From: Histoplasma ohiense
Lineage: Eukaryota > Ascomycota > Eurotiomycetes > Onygenales > Ajellomycetaceae
Reading direction: 5' to 3'
Length of the DNA: 64,000 nt
NCBI GenBank assembly: GCA_017607445.1
Contig: JAEVHH010000001.1
Span: 7,812,001 to 7,876,000 of the forward strand
Shown here: positions 1 to 12,100 of the stretch, piece after piece
Position numbering within the stretch: position 1 is the first letter of the stretch
Layout: each line of letters starts with the position of its first letter
Program-made: the position numbers and the translations under genes
The notes under the pieces: generated by a model
Databases searched by the model: none
Told to the model about the DNA's origin: nothing
The model's input: the letters and a program-made list of their open reading frames with translations, nothing else

Positions 1-396
1 GATACTCAACTATGTCTCTCACTGACAGTAGTCACAGCACTTTTCACTAAGATGTTAAGCACTTGTAGTGTGGCTTTCAGTGGCCTGAGAATACTTGTGA
101 CATTATCACAGTTATCATTCATACTAGTTGCATCTCTATCATGATTTGAATGCACTTCTAGTGTATTTTGAGTGACTGGAATTGTTTCATTCAATTCTTG
201 TAGTAAAGTATCACACTGCTGTTGAAGTTTTCACAATTCTTTCTCAGTCTGTAATTTTTTGATTCTTCTGATCACAGTTATCTTCTCAGTCTCAATTGTG
301 CTGAGATCTTCAGAAGAGGTATTCTCTTCTGAACTATACTCAGAGTTCAATTTCATAGAGAAAGATGATGCTTGTTGCACACTTTCAGTGGCAGAA
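1..396 (-). pseudogene. Gag fragment of outer chromovirus A1
   Basis: This is the interior of a family A gag read on the minus strand; it matches A2 gag from roughly position 799 onward, for example TQNTLE and LNILVKSAVTTV. It is the continuation of the gag that starts at 15070 on the minus strand and was split when A2 inserted at 396/397. The last five bases, cagaa, are repeated at 14977-14981 as the target-site duplication. The copy carries many transitions relative to A2. The rest of A1 lies outside the window to the left. The assignment rests on direct similarity to A2 within the window. Confidence 0.85.
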
Positions 397-659
397 TGTA
401 ATGCACTTGTTTATTATTTCCTTATTATCTTCGCTTATTCTTACCTCTTTCCATTATACTCTCGCTACCACTATTTCTATATGTATATATATATTGATGT
501 ATGTATTTCGCACATCTTCTTTCTCTTTCTTTTCTTTCTTAGTGATTAGCTACACTACATTACACTACTATATTACACTCTACAATATATTACTATTATC
601 TCTGTTACACTATAAACTATCTTCTACTGTTACTCTTCACACTGTCACTACATCTCACA
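397..659 (+). repeat. 5' LTR of A2
   Basis: 263 bp, beginning TGTAATGCACTTG and ending CTCACA. It is the same length as the 3' LTR at 14714-14976 and is nearly identical to it apart from a few transitions. Confidence 0.93.
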
Positions 660-676
660 GTTTCTAATCACTCAAT
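660..676 (+). promoter_or_regulatory. Candidate primer-binding site of A2
   Basis: The sequence directly inside the 5' LTR is GTTTCTAATCACTCAATC. It does not begin with TGG, so it is not the usual match to a tRNA CCA end. A near-identical box (TTCTAATCACTC or TTCTAATTGCTC) sits at the same place in all four family C copies and in A1, which argues that it is functional. The primer itself is not identified. Confidence 0.4.
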
Positions 677-1907
677 CTTTGAGAGATGATCTGTTGAGTA
701 ATAGTCATGGCCTCTATCCACAGCATCCACTGTACTCATGCTACTGCTGAATCTGAAGCAGTAAACATCATGAAAGAAAACTGTGAAACACACACTTCTG
801 CCACTGAAAGTGTGCAACAAGCATCATCTTTCTCTATGAAATCAGACTCTGAACATAGTTCAGAAGAGGATACCTCTTCTGAAGATCTCAGTACAATTGA
901 GACTGAGAAGATAGCTGTGATCAGAAGAATCAAAAAATTACAGACTGAGAAAGAATTGCAAGAACTTCAACAGCAGTGCAACACTTTACTACAAAAATTG
1001 AATAGAACAATTCCAGCCACTCAAAATACACTAGAAGCACATCTGAACCACAGTAGAGATGCAACTAGTGTGAATGATAACCACAATAACACCACAAATA
1101 TTCTCAGATCACTGAAAGCCACACTACAAGCATTCAATATCTTAGTGAAAAGTGCTGTAACTACTGTCAGTGGAAGACATAGTCAGATACCACTTTGGCA
1201 ATTAGAACTTTGAGATTTCAGTATGAGTGATTACTCTTCTCAGAGAGATATGAAAAAGTTCTGAGATCAAAGTATAAAAGAATTCAAAAACTTTGTTACA
1301 GCTGTTATCACTTTTCATGCCAGTGATTTTGATTACTACAACAAACACAACCATTGAAAGATCATTGAAGCCATTACTCATTTCAATGTCAAGATGCAAC
1401 AACATTGATATCAACATACATATGATATGTGAACTTTGCCATCATGGGAAGAATTTGTTAGTTGGATGCAATGTCAAGTCACTGATTCAGATAGAAGTTT
1501 CTGAGATGCTGATAGACAGTACTGAAAAACAGAGCAACAAGAAGATCAGACAGTTCAACAATTTGCTTCACACTTACAATCAATTGAAGAGCATCTGCAG
1601 CATTCTTATAGCAAATACCATCAGAAATCACATCTCTATATGAAAGTTCTACCTTCCATTCACTGAGAATTTGACAAATATGCAATCAAATTGGAAGAGT
1701 TAAGCTATGATGCCACTCTACATAAACTTGCAATGACAGAATCAAATCTGTCAGAGAGACAGAAGAAGCTTAAAGAGAAGTCAAATTTCAAAAACCCCAC
1801 TCAAAGCTTTAACAACAGAAATAATGCTGATAATAGATCACAAAACAAACACAGATGAAATGACACTACAAAGTTCAATGACTCCACCCAATCAAAATAT
1901 TGCTGTT

Positions 1908-2178
1908 TGTAAGAGATGGTTGTAGGTATAATTATGGGAGTAGTGTGAAGTACGCATATAGGATGTTAAGAAGGTAGCAATCTCTATTATTCAAAGCTAA
2001 TCGCTGATCTTCTAATATCTATGGATATCAGTGAGCATTATATAGGCGACCTCCACACACTATGGCTGTCTATGATGCTGTGCACTATGCTCCTTCTCAT
2101 TAATTCTGGCGTGTTCTGTGTTCTTCTATCATCATATAGCTATTTTCTAATATAGATATCTCCATTGTGTCTATTACA
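1908..2178 (-). repeat. 3' LTR of C1
   Basis: 271 bp, TGTAAGAGATGG...CTATTACA on the plus strand. It is equal in length to the partner LTR at 8788-9058 and to every other complete family C LTR in the window. Confidence 0.93.
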
Positions 2179-2728
2179 ATTATCTCTCTTCTTCAAAGGC
2201 CTGGTCTTCAGGGCTTCTTACTGCAACATGCGAAGTTTGTAACATGTGCTGTGTGGTTAATATTGTATAGAGTTTGCAGAATTGGGCTGGATTAATTGTT
2301 GAGATTAATTCTGAAGTGTTGTTGTTTTGGAAGAACATTTTTCCATCTTCAGTGTCAATGCAGTTCAATCATGATTTAGACACAACTTCTGAACCCCTTT
2401 CCTTTGACTTTTACACCAAAAATCACACTCCACCGAAAATCATCACCAACATCATCACTAACAATTTTTTATTAAAAAAGAATACATCAATTTATCAAAT
2501 AAAGTACACTGTATCTTCCTATGCAATTTTTATTGTGAAATTTGAAGTTTTGATTGTGTGGTTGTGTTTTCCATTTTGGGTTGAGTTTTGTGTTGTTGCA
2601 ATCCCTTTGATCAATATTGTAATATTGATTTCAATCTCCAACATCTGTTTTACTTTCTTGTTGCTTTTGCTTTTTGCTTCTCCTTCTTCTTTGAACAAGG
2701 TCTTGGTACTGATTAAAGTTATGATAGA
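2179..2728. other. Spacer between 3' LTR and convergent gene of C1
   Basis: About 550 bp, T-rich near its right end, conserved in all four family C copies (16389-16931, 36706-37239, 50180-50722). It should hold the 3' end and polypurine tract of the element on the minus strand and the promoter and 5' leader of the plus-strand gene. An open frame from 2274 is hydrophobic only because the DNA is T-rich, and I do not call it coding. Confidence 0.5.
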
Positions 2729-3879
2729 ATGTCAGAACCAGCTGTTTCCATTGCTGATTCGGAGTCTATGGAGGGTGATATGCTGTCTGCCATTGAGAGC
2801 ATTTGCTTGGGTTGTCTGGAGAGGTTGCAGAACCCCTCAGTATACTCTTGCTTTGTGAACAATGAACAGACACACTGTCACATCTGTCATATATCAAATA
2901 GAAGTTGTACTGCTGTAAGTTTTCTTAAACTGAAGTTGTTATGAGTGCTAACAGGTTATAGATGCCTGAGTGCTTTCACAAAACCAGTTAATCTTTGATC
3001 AATGAATTTCATGAGATGCTGCTCTTCAATGAAGTTTCAGATGAGAGATTTGCCATGTATCAAACTGCTGTTGCAAGGTTTGTACTTGACATGCAGATCT
3101 ATGAGAATGCAGGTGAGGTTCTAGAATTCTATATGAACTCTGATGATCTGTTGTCACAGCAGAGTGTGGCATTCAATCATAGCAGCATTTCAGAAAGTGT
3201 GTTTTCACATTCTGCTATTACATCAGTGTCATCCTCACTGAGCCAAGATCTTGGTATGTTATTTGAGTTGACTGATAATGTAGATGAAGATGAGGAAGCG
3301 GACAGTTCTGTTGAAATGTTAGAAAGAAACACAGCAGCATATTGCTGTTGTTGTATTCAACATTTGACAACATTCCCCCACCATCATTGTGAGTCTGCTG
3401 AGGGTTGATACAAAAAATGCAAGCACTGCTTGGTGACAAAGCACATCTGTGTTTCAGTAAGTTATTATTCAAAACAAATGTTTTTACAGTATATAATATT
3501 AACTTTCTATTAGATGTCAGTGGATGCTGTTGAATTGACTCAGGCAGTTATCAACACTGCTGAGGATCTAATTGTCACTGATGTGAATGCTTTGAATGTT
3601 GATATTTTGCAGAGCACTGTGACTGTGGTGGTTAGATTCTTTGCTGTGAAGATTCAGAAGATTCAACAAGACAGTTCTTCTGAGACTTCAGCTGAAACAG
3701 TGATTGATGAGATCTCAGTGATTACATTACTGATCACAGCTCTCAAGTCATTGTTGAAACATCATGCTTCATCAGTTGAGGAAATCTGGGATAATAAGCA
3801 GGTTTGTCTTGATGACAATTTCTTGAATGACACTGGCCAAGCTGAGGCAGATCTGTTTTTTAATCTCTGAGTGGAATAA
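2729..3879 (+). pseudogene. Convergent spliced gene with two six-cysteine modules (C1 copy)
   Basis: Unrecognised gene on the strand opposite to gag and pol. Three inferred exons: 2729-2914 (62 codons), 2962-3456 (165), 3514-3879 (122 with stop TAA), joined by phase-0 introns of 47 and 57 nt with GTAAGT donors, a CTAAC- or TTAAC-like branch site and TAG acceptors followed directly by ATG. Exon 1 ends with C26-x2-C-x11-C-x8-C-x2-C-x6-C60 plus two residues. Exon 2 ends with the same module (C-x2-C-x11-C-x9-C-x2-C-x6-C), again two codons before a donor. Exon 3 looks mostly helical. The gene stops 13 bp from the end of convergent pol. Damage: TAA for a CAA codon near the start of exon 2 and TGA for TGG late in exons 2 and 3. 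The cysteine spacing resembles a zinc cluster with a longer first loop; function is unknown. Confidence 0.75.
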
Positions 3880-3892
3880 ATATATTCAGCAG

Positions 3893-6800
3893 TCATCATC
3901 ACCTTCTTCATTTTTGTTTACTGACTGGCTTCTGATAGATTTTATTAAACTGTTTCAAGTACTTCTGGCTGTTCATCAAATTTTCCTCAGATTTCCAAGA
4001 ATTATCTGTGTCTGTACAATCTTTCCATTTGACAAGATATTGAGTTTGACTGTGATACTGATGCTTGTCTAATATAGCTTCAACTTTTCATTCCTCTTGC
4101 ACATCTATAATTATCAGTTCTGCTTGCAGGATTTGTCCGTCGCGCGTGTGATATGGTTTGAGAAGGGAAACATGGAATACAGGATGAATTCCTTTATATT
4201 GTGATGTGAGTTTCAGTTTGTACACCTGTGTACCATGGATATCAATTATTTGGAAGGGACTCAAAAATTGATGATTTAGTTTGGGTGAGAATTGCAAGGT
4301 GGATATATTTTTTGCATGCAGCATTACTCAGTCCTCTATCTTAAAGTTTTTTGGTATATGACACTGATTGTAATACTTTTTCTCAGCTGCTTTGGCAGCT
4401 TCCAGGCATTCTCAGATTTTGTTCTCCACTTGCTTCATCTGTTCCACTTGTTCCATCACTGATTTTGACATGCCTGTGCTTGGGGGTTCCATGTCTATGC
4501 GAAGTTCAGTTGGTCGGCCGATCATTGCTTCAGATGGTGTCATTTTTATCAATGTGTGGAAGGTGTTGTTATATGCCCATTGTGCCAGGGGAATTCATTC
4601 TATCCAATTATCTTGCTGGTAACTGCAATATATGTGAAGATAATGTTCAATCATCTGGTTCAATTGTTCTGTCTGGCCGTCGGTTTGCAGGTGGAATGCT
4701 GTCGATAATTTTCATTGAACATGGAGCAGATAACATAATGTCAACCAAAACTTGCTATTTATTAATGAATCTCAGTCACTAATAATGTTCACAGATAGGC
4801 CAAAGTTCTTTGCAATTCTTCATACAATAATATCCACAAGTTCTTCTGCATCTAGCTCTGAAGATGTGGGCACAATTATGGCTCATTTGATGAATAAATC
4901 AACAAATACAACAATAGCATTATAGATTTGACTTCTCTTTTTATTATCTGACAGACCTTCAATAAAGTCCATGCTAATTGTATGCCATTTCTTATCTGGC
5001 ACTGGATGTGGTTGTAGCAACCCATACAGCTTGTGCTGTGGTATCTTGACATGTTGGCAAACATCACAAGTTCTCACATATTCTGCAATCTCATCACTCA
5101 TACCATGTCACAAGTACTTGCATTTGATTGCTTCAATGGTTTTGTCACATTCAAAATGGCCATCTTGAGAATCATTGTGGTTCATTTTCATTATTTCATG
5201 TCTTACAGCTTTATCTTGTGGTATATAGACTTTATCATCTTTTCTGAGCAGGCCATCTTTATCTACTGCTCAGATCAAATAATTATCTACACTAGTATCA
5301 CTCATCTCTAGTCTTCTGCAAAGTTCAGATGTGCTGGTGTCTCTATTCTGAATCTGCAGTAAGAGTTCAATGATAGATTCAGCTACCTCTTCATGATAGA
5401 CTGTCTCAGACTCAAATATCTTGACAGCTAGAATTCATAGTATCAGAGTCTCTAGATTTAACTCTGTAACATCTGTGATCTTATTCTCATCTGCAGATGT
5501 GTTCTTTATTCTGCAGAAGTTGTTATCATCAATGACTACAGATCTCTTCACTCAACAATTTTCATTAACTTGCAGATCTTTTCACATCATCTTGACACAT
5601 TGATCTAATTTTGTATTTTCTTTTGTCTTTAGTGACTTAAAAATCCTTTTACACAGCTTCTCTTGCAGAGTAGAGAGCTTCATCAAGAGAGCTGCATATT
5701 TTACAAAATCTGGATGATGACTTGATGCATCTGTGGGATTATTTTTCTCAGAACAGTGCTCTATTTCAAAATCAAACACTGAGAGCATTTCCATCCAGCA
5801 AATCTGACATCCATTTAGCTGCTTTGTTGTCATGAAGCACTGGAGGTTGGCATGGTCAGATAAAACAGTTATTGAGTGCCTGCTACTGTGTAAGTAGTGG
5901 TGCCATTGCCTGAAAGCTTCTACAATCAGCAACATTTCTAGATCATATGTTTGATAACATCTTTCTGTTTCTGTGAGCTTTCTAGATCAAAACATGATTG
6001 GGTGTCAGTGATCATCATCCATTAATTGTGATATTACTGCAGTGATTGCAACACCAGATCCGTCCATTTCTATACACAGTTTTCACTGTGGATCAAAGTG
6101 GATCAACAATGGTGCTTTTGTAAAGCATTCTTTTAACTGCAAAATTGCATGCTTGCAGTTATCATCTAACTGGACAGATGTGTTATTCTTCCCTCTTTTC
6201 ATTTTGTAACCTTTTAACAATTCAGTCAGGGGTGCTGTTATTATTGAGAACTTGTATATGAATCAACAATAGAAATTGATGAATTCTAGAAATATTTGCA
6301 ATTCATTTATAGTTTGTGGTTCTGGCCAATCTAGAATCATGTTGACACAGTGTTTCTCAACAGTAATGCTCTGTGTGGTAACCACAAAACCCAAAAATCC
6401 AATTTCTGTTGCATGAAATATACACTTACTAAGTTTGGCATATAGTCTCCATCACCTTAACCATTCCAGCACATTCTTAACATGGACGACATGTTCATCA
6501 AGTGTGTTTGAATAGATTACAATATTGTCAAGATAAGCCACACAATATACATCTAAAAGATTGCTGAGGGCTTTGTTGATATAAGATTGAAAGATCACAG
6601 AGGCATTGATTAGCTCAAAAGATAAGACTAGATATTCAAAGTGTTCATATCATGTTCAAAATGCTGTTTTTCATTCATCCCCCACTCATATGCAAATTCT
6701 ATGATACGCGTCTCTCAGGTTCAGTTGTGTATATATTTTGGCACCTGCTAATCTATCAAGTATTTCACTTATCAAGGGCAGTGGATATTGATTCTTGACC

Positions 6801-7642
6801 ATTATTTCATTCAATCCTCAATAATCTACACAAAGATGCAGAGTTTCATCTTTCTTTGATGTGAATAACACTGATGCACTGGCTGGGCTCTTGAACAGAC
6901 ATATCCAATTCTTCTCTAACATCTTTTTGATATATTCTCAGAGGACAGAGAGTTCTTGAGGTGATAAGTTATATATCAGTCAGTATGAAGATTCCTTGCC
7001 AGGTTTGAGCTCTATGGCATGATCATGAGATGCATGTTCTGCATCAGATATGTCTTCTTGAAATACATCAAGATAATCTTTATAATCATCTGGGATATTT
7101 GGCTCAGTTGCTGCACTCACAGCTCATAATGATAAAGCAGTGAATATAATATTGCCATCATCAATTAGTGTTGTGAATTCTTTAGCAGTATCCAGATGCA
7201 CATGGTTAATATTCAACACTTTTCTATAGATTCAGCATCTTCACACCCAGTCAATATCAGAGTTCACAGCTTCCAATCACAGTATGCTCAAAATTACATC
7301 ATATCCACTAATGTCAGCCTCTTTGAAATGGTGGAATCCTTCTTGAAGGATGTGTTCATCATCAATAATCTTCATTGCAGCTCTTCATTGTTCATATGAT
7401 TTAATCTTATGATTATCAACTGCTTCCACCACTTTTGGTTTACCTTCTGCCTTCGAGAAATATTTTGATGCCCAGGCATGGAACACAAAGTTCACATCCA
7501 TATCAGAATCCACTAGTGTCCACACCATCGACCATCCCACTTCTGTCAGCATCCACATATTCATCATCAATAATTGTTTATCTCACAGTCTAGTTGTTCA
7601 TATTCTCAATGCAGCAGCTGCTTCTACAATTGGGATTGCTGG
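3893..7642 (-). pseudogene. Pol of C1: protease, RT, RNase H, integrase, chromodomain
   Basis: One frame of 1250 codons entered by a -1 shift from gag. Protease active site LVDSDMD near 7515 (D-S-G expected). RT catalytic box YLDN at 6535-6524, where YLDD is expected and present in C2 and C4. RNase H about 6150-5700. Integrase zinc domain H...H...CDVC about 5200-5060, then catalytic-core motifs ISMDFIEG and IISDWDS. The C-terminal chromodomain (VEAILDKHQ, QYLVKWKDC, SWKSEENL) lies about 4080-3930. The TGA at 3895-3893 occurs in all four copies and is probably the true stop. Internal TGA codons are frequent. Role: polyprotein for reverse transcription and chromatin-targeted integration. Confidence 0.9.
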
Positions 7643-8682
7643 TTTTTTGCTTGTCAAACTTGATTGCACTTTTCAGGGTGTAACATCCAACAATCATTTG
7701 CAATATGATCCTTCTTATGGCAGTGAGAACACTCCTTCATTCAGTTATATTTATCTTTCTTGATTTGTTCAGTTGAATCCATTTGTTTCTCTCATTTCCT
7801 CTTGTTCCGATGGTTGCTAGATTTATCAGAATGACACTGATTCCCTACAAATATTGCAGGTCTTTCTTTGCAGATAGCACATCATCACTCTGGCATATTT
7901 TTCTCAAGAGTCTGTAGAGTTTGAAGCAACTCTTCATAGTTCTGAGGCTCTTGATTTCAACAGTTGAGTTCAGTGTATAATATCTTCAACATCTTACTAC
8001 ACAAGTTATTCATTCTTTGTTCTTCACTATATGGAGGTAAGTAGTATTCCCAGTTTTCAAGATATTTAGAGAAATTGTGTATTGATTGTCATTCTTGTTG
8101 CTTTGCATCTTGAAATTTTTGACTCATCAATCAGTGCTGGTTCTGTGGATTGTTAATTTGCATTTCTAGATGTGATAACATATCATCAAAAGTCAACAGT
8201 GTTGCTCCTCCATGTCTCTCATACAATGATATAAAATTCAACCATTTCTGCTTAATGTGGGTGTTAAGATAGAGTTTAGCATCATTTATCTTGTGTTCTT
8301 CCTTTCAATAATACTGATGGTGGCATGTAAAGAGAGTCAGCATGCAATCTTTATAGTCCTTGAATTCTAACATATTTTTTCCTCAATAATAGTCCTTAAT
8401 CTTCAACCTCAGTGGTGTTTCATTATCATCATTCATATCATTCACAGATCAATTTTGCAGCAGTTCTGTGGTGATATTCTGAGTTAATTGAGACTCAATA
8501 AGAGTATCTCCACAAATCTGTGCTTTCAACTTGTTGAGCTGCTGTTGCACATGCAGAATAGCTAATTGCTGCTCTCATTCACAGATTTGATCATTCAACT
8601 GTTGCAAACACACATTGTGATCATCAGAGGCAGTAGAGGATTCAGGTTGGTTTTCAAAAGATCTTGTGCATGTCAAGATCAT
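7624..8682 (-). pseudogene. Gag of C1
   Basis: 1059 bp (352 codons plus TAG), starting at the ATG at 8682, which gives the only frame reaching the zinc knuckle. The N-terminal part is glutamine-rich and coiled-coil-like. The C-terminal knuckle CSHCHKKDHIANDC fits C-x2-C-x4-H-x4-C (about 7731-7690). In-frame TGA codons stand where TGG is plausible; TAG at 7626-7624 ends the frame. Length is identical in C2 (after removing the hAT element), C3 and C4. Confidence 0.85.
7642..7648 (-). other. Gag-pol -1 frameshift site of C1
   Basis: On the minus strand the gag codons GCA AAA AAC contain the consensus heptamer A AAA AAC in the correct phase, six codons before the gag TAG. Reading one base back enters the pol frame. 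The other copies read A AAA AAT at the same place. Confidence 0.75.
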
Positions 8683-8787
8683 CTTGCATGTTTTAACTAA
8701 TGTTGCATGTTTTAACTAACATTGCATGCTTTATTGTAGATGTGCGTAACAACGGACCACTTAAATAAAGTTTAGAGCAATTAGAAT
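8683..8787 (-). promoter_or_regulatory. Leader and candidate primer-binding site of C1
   Basis: On the minus strand the first bases inside the 5' LTR are ATTCTAATTGCTCTAAAC, sharing the TTCTAAT..CTC box with family A. No TGG start is present. The rest of the leader shows a repeated ATGCAA / TTAGTTAAAACATGCAA motif with short upstream ATG-stop frames. Confidence 0.4.
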
Positions 8788-9058
8788 TGTAAGAGATGGT
8801 TGTAGATATAATTATGAAAGTAGTGTGAAGTACACATGTAGGATGTTAAGAAGGTAGCAATCTCTATTATTCAAAGCTAATCACTGATCTTCTAATACCT
8901 ACAGATATCAGTGAGTATTATATAGGCGACCTCCATATGCTACAGCCGCCTATGGTGCCGTGCACTATGCCCCTTCTCATTAATTCTGGCGTGTTCTGTG
9001 TTCTTCTATCGCCACATAGCTATTTTCTAATATAGATATCTCCGTTGCGCCTATTACA
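8788..9058 (-). repeat. 5' LTR of C1
   Basis: 271 bp, the least mutated family C LTR here: it retains GCCGCCTA, GCCCC and GTTGCGCC where other copies have transitions. Confidence 0.93.
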
Positions 9059-9181
9059 CTGTTATTGCAAGTGACCAGAACATACCATCGATTCATGTTT
9101 CAAATGACTCAAAGATGAATTCAAAAACACCAAGTTCAACTCAAAACTCAATGCAAAAGACACAAAGAACTCAAAGAACTC

Positions 9182-9188
9182 AAAAAAC
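9182..9188 (+). other. Gag-pol -1 frameshift site of A2
   Basis: In gag phase TCA AAA AAC ACT TAA holds the heptamer A AAA AAC immediately upstream of the gag TAA (9192-9194). Slipping back one base continues CAC TTA AGA into the pol frame, which contains the protease. This matches the standard X XXY YYZ rule. Confidence 0.75.
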
Positions 9189-12100
9189 ACTTAAGACATA
9201 TTATTCAGCTTGCAATGACAGTCATAAGCACAGAAAGTCAATGCAAAAACACCTTAAGTTTCACTGTCACAGTGAAACTCACTACATCTAAGAATCTGCA
9301 AAAAGTGCTTGCACTAGTAGACTCTGAGTCAGAAGTGAACTGTGTTGATGAATTTTGAGCAAAGAATCACAATCTAGAAGCTGCTCACTGCAAAATCAAA
9401 ATGATCAAGTCAATTGATGAATGCATAATGCACTTCTTTGAAGAGTATAACATTGCAACTACTGTCACTGATCACAAAAATAATACACAGCAGACATCTC
9501 ATTTCTTTCATACAATGAAGATGAAGAACTATAATCTTGTATTAGAATTTCCTTAATTAAGATAAACAAATTCTCTTATAGATTGATCAGATGGACAATT
9601 CTTCTTTAGAAGCTCTGAAGATGAACAACAGCCTCAAATTATTTCTGAACAAGATATCTTAGCTGAAGTTCTCACAGAAGCTAGAGTAGAAATGCTTGTA
9701 GTATTATCTACAGAACATTCAAAAGACTCAAAGCATGCTTCACATATATTCTCAGCTACATATTCAGACTTGCCAATCAGTCTATCTGATTATGTCATGT
9801 CATACACACATATCTTCTCAGAAGAAGCTGCTATAAGTGTGAAAAGATCAGAAGAGACAGAACATCACATAGATCTCAAGTCTGATATACAATCTTCATT
9901 TATACTGATATACAATCTCTCTGAAACTGAGTTAGCCACTCTAAGAGAATATTTAAAAAATGCATTAGATAAAGAGTGGATACAACTGTTCAGTAGCCCA
10001 GCTGATGCACTGATTCTCTTTATTCTCAAAAAAGATGATGGACTCTGTCTTTGTGTAGACTATTGAGAATTAAATTGAATCACCATCAAGAATTGATACT
10101 CTCTGTCTCTAATAAGTGAATTACTTGATAGACTTTCAAAAGTCAAGATATTCACTAAGCTGGATTTTCAAGATGCCTATCACTGCATACTTATAGCAGC
10201 AAAAGACCATTGAAAGACAGTCTTTAGAACAAGATATGAACATTTTGAATATGTAGTTATATCATTTGAACTAGCTAATGCTTCAGTGACATTTCAAGCA
10301 TACATTAACAATGTCTTGTCTGATTTGTTGGATATATGTTGTGTTGTCTATTTGGACGACATTCTCATATTCTCCAATTCAAAGCAGAAATATAAAATGC
10401 ATGTTACTAAGATGCTAGAACATCTTGAGTGTGTGAATCTATTTGCAAAACTCTCTAAGTGTGAATTTGAAGTGGACAAGATCTTGTTTCTGAGGTTTGT
10501 TATAGATACAAATGATGTTGAGATGAAGTCAGACAGAGTCTCCACTATTGTGAAATGGTCTACATCTAAATCAATTAAAGAGATTCAATTCTTCTTGAGC
10601 TTTGCTAATTTCTATCAGCAATTTATTAAGTCTTTCTTCTCTATTGCAGCCCCATTATTTGAACTTACAAAAGAGAGCAAGAAAGGGGAAAGAAAAGTCA
10701 TTTTTATATGAACAGAAGATGCTCAAAGTGCTTTTGATGAGCTCAAATCATGCTTTATACATGCTTCTCTATTAGCTCATTTTGACTCAGCTTGATGTAT
10801 TCAGATCAAATCTGATGCATTCACTTTTGCAGTTGCTGCTATTCTGTCACAGTTGCAGAATGATGAACACTGACATTCAGTTGCCTTCTGATCAAGAAAG
10901 TTGATTGATGCAGAAATACATTATGATACTCATGATAAAGAACTCTTGACTATTGTAGCAGCATTTAAGAATTGAAGACACTATCTGAAGAGAAGTCAGT
11001 ATTCAATTTAAGTCTGATCTGATCATGTCAATCTGCAGTACTTTATGATGACTAAGGAACTGAACAGACATCAGATCAGATGAATGAAAGCTTTATCTGC
11101 TTATGATTTTGTATTACTGCACCACTCTGAATCAAAGAATCCAGCTGATGAGCTCAGTCATTGTGCAGACTACAGTAAGGTCTATAATGACCAAACTATA
11201 TTATCTACCCTGCAACAGAAGCTGAAACATGGAGTTAGACTAGGCTGAGAAACTGATACTTCTTTTCAAAATGATATTTCTTCTGATGTAGTCTGTGCAC
11301 AGATCTCTAATGAGCAAAATGCTTCTTTTAATGAGTGAAAAGCACTTCATACATCAACATCTTCTACCTCTCACATAAACTCTTCCCCTCCATTGCACAT
11401 TGAGCAATATATGCCCCAGATTGCAGTCAATAAGACTATTCTTGGGGACTCAGCATATACAGAAATGTCTGAATCCTTCATCTCATTTCTGAGTAAAGCA
11501 CAGAAGATTGATTCTTTTGCTGCTGAGCAAAGAGAGAAGATAAAAGAGAAGAATATGACTGTCACTGAAAATATACTATAAACAATTTCTGAGAATGATA
11601 TATTGTGTGCTGATGGTCGCATGTATGTCTCTCAACAAAAGACACTCATTGATGAAATTATCAGTGCAAACCATGATGATCCACAGAGGGGTCACTTTGG
11701 TATAAAAAAATCCATAGACAGCATCCAGAACAAATACTATTGGCATGGACTAGTCAGAGATATCAAAGATTATATATCCACTTGTGATACTTGTCAAAGA
11801 ATAAAGCCAAAACAGCACAGACAATATGAAGAATTGAATACAATTCTCTTACCATCAAATTCTTTTGAGTCCATTACTATGGATTTTATTACAGGCTTAC
11901 CAGCCTCTACATTCCTCCACCAAACCTACAATGCAATTTTAGTGATTGTGGATATATATACCAAGTTTACAATCTATATTCCTTGCATCAAAAACATTAC
12001 AGCTGATGAACTAGTGGAAATCATTTATACCAAGTTCTATACAATTTACAGAATACTCAAAAACCATATATTCAATTGAGAGTTGCTGTTTACAAGCCAT

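Larger units (their letters stand above)
1908..9058 (-). mobile_element. Chromovirus C1 (Ty3/gypsy family C), inserted in A2 gag
   Basis: A complete element on the minus strand: 5' LTR 8788-9058, gag, pol, convergent plus-strand gene, 3' LTR 1908-2178. The TSD ctgtt is at 1903-1907 and 9059-9063. Its gag (1059 bp) and pol (3750 bp) have exactly the same lengths as in C4, so decay here is by substitution only. It inserted after A2 did. Confidence 0.95.
707..9194 (+). pseudogene. Gag of A2 (split by C1)
   Basis: The coding parts are 707-1907 and 9064-9194, 444 codons once C1 (1908-9058) and one TSD copy are removed. The N-terminal part is polar and glutamate/serine-rich with a helical stretch. 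A retroviral zinc knuckle C-x2-C-x4-H-x4-C spans the C1 insertion point, with CCYC on one side and H...C about 9075-9100. About ten in-frame TGA codons sit where tryptophan is plausible; I saw no TAA or TAG before the terminal TAA at 9192-9194. Role: structural capsid/nucleocapsid protein of the retrotransposon particle. The start is the first ATG after the LTR and leader, at 707. Confidence 0.8.

Noticed and set aside
2274..2858. Long hydrophobic open frame upstream of the convergent gene, conserved in C2-C4
   Set aside because: Hydrophobicity comes from T-rich DNA; the frame overlaps exon 1 in another phase and conservation is explained by shared descent of the spacer.
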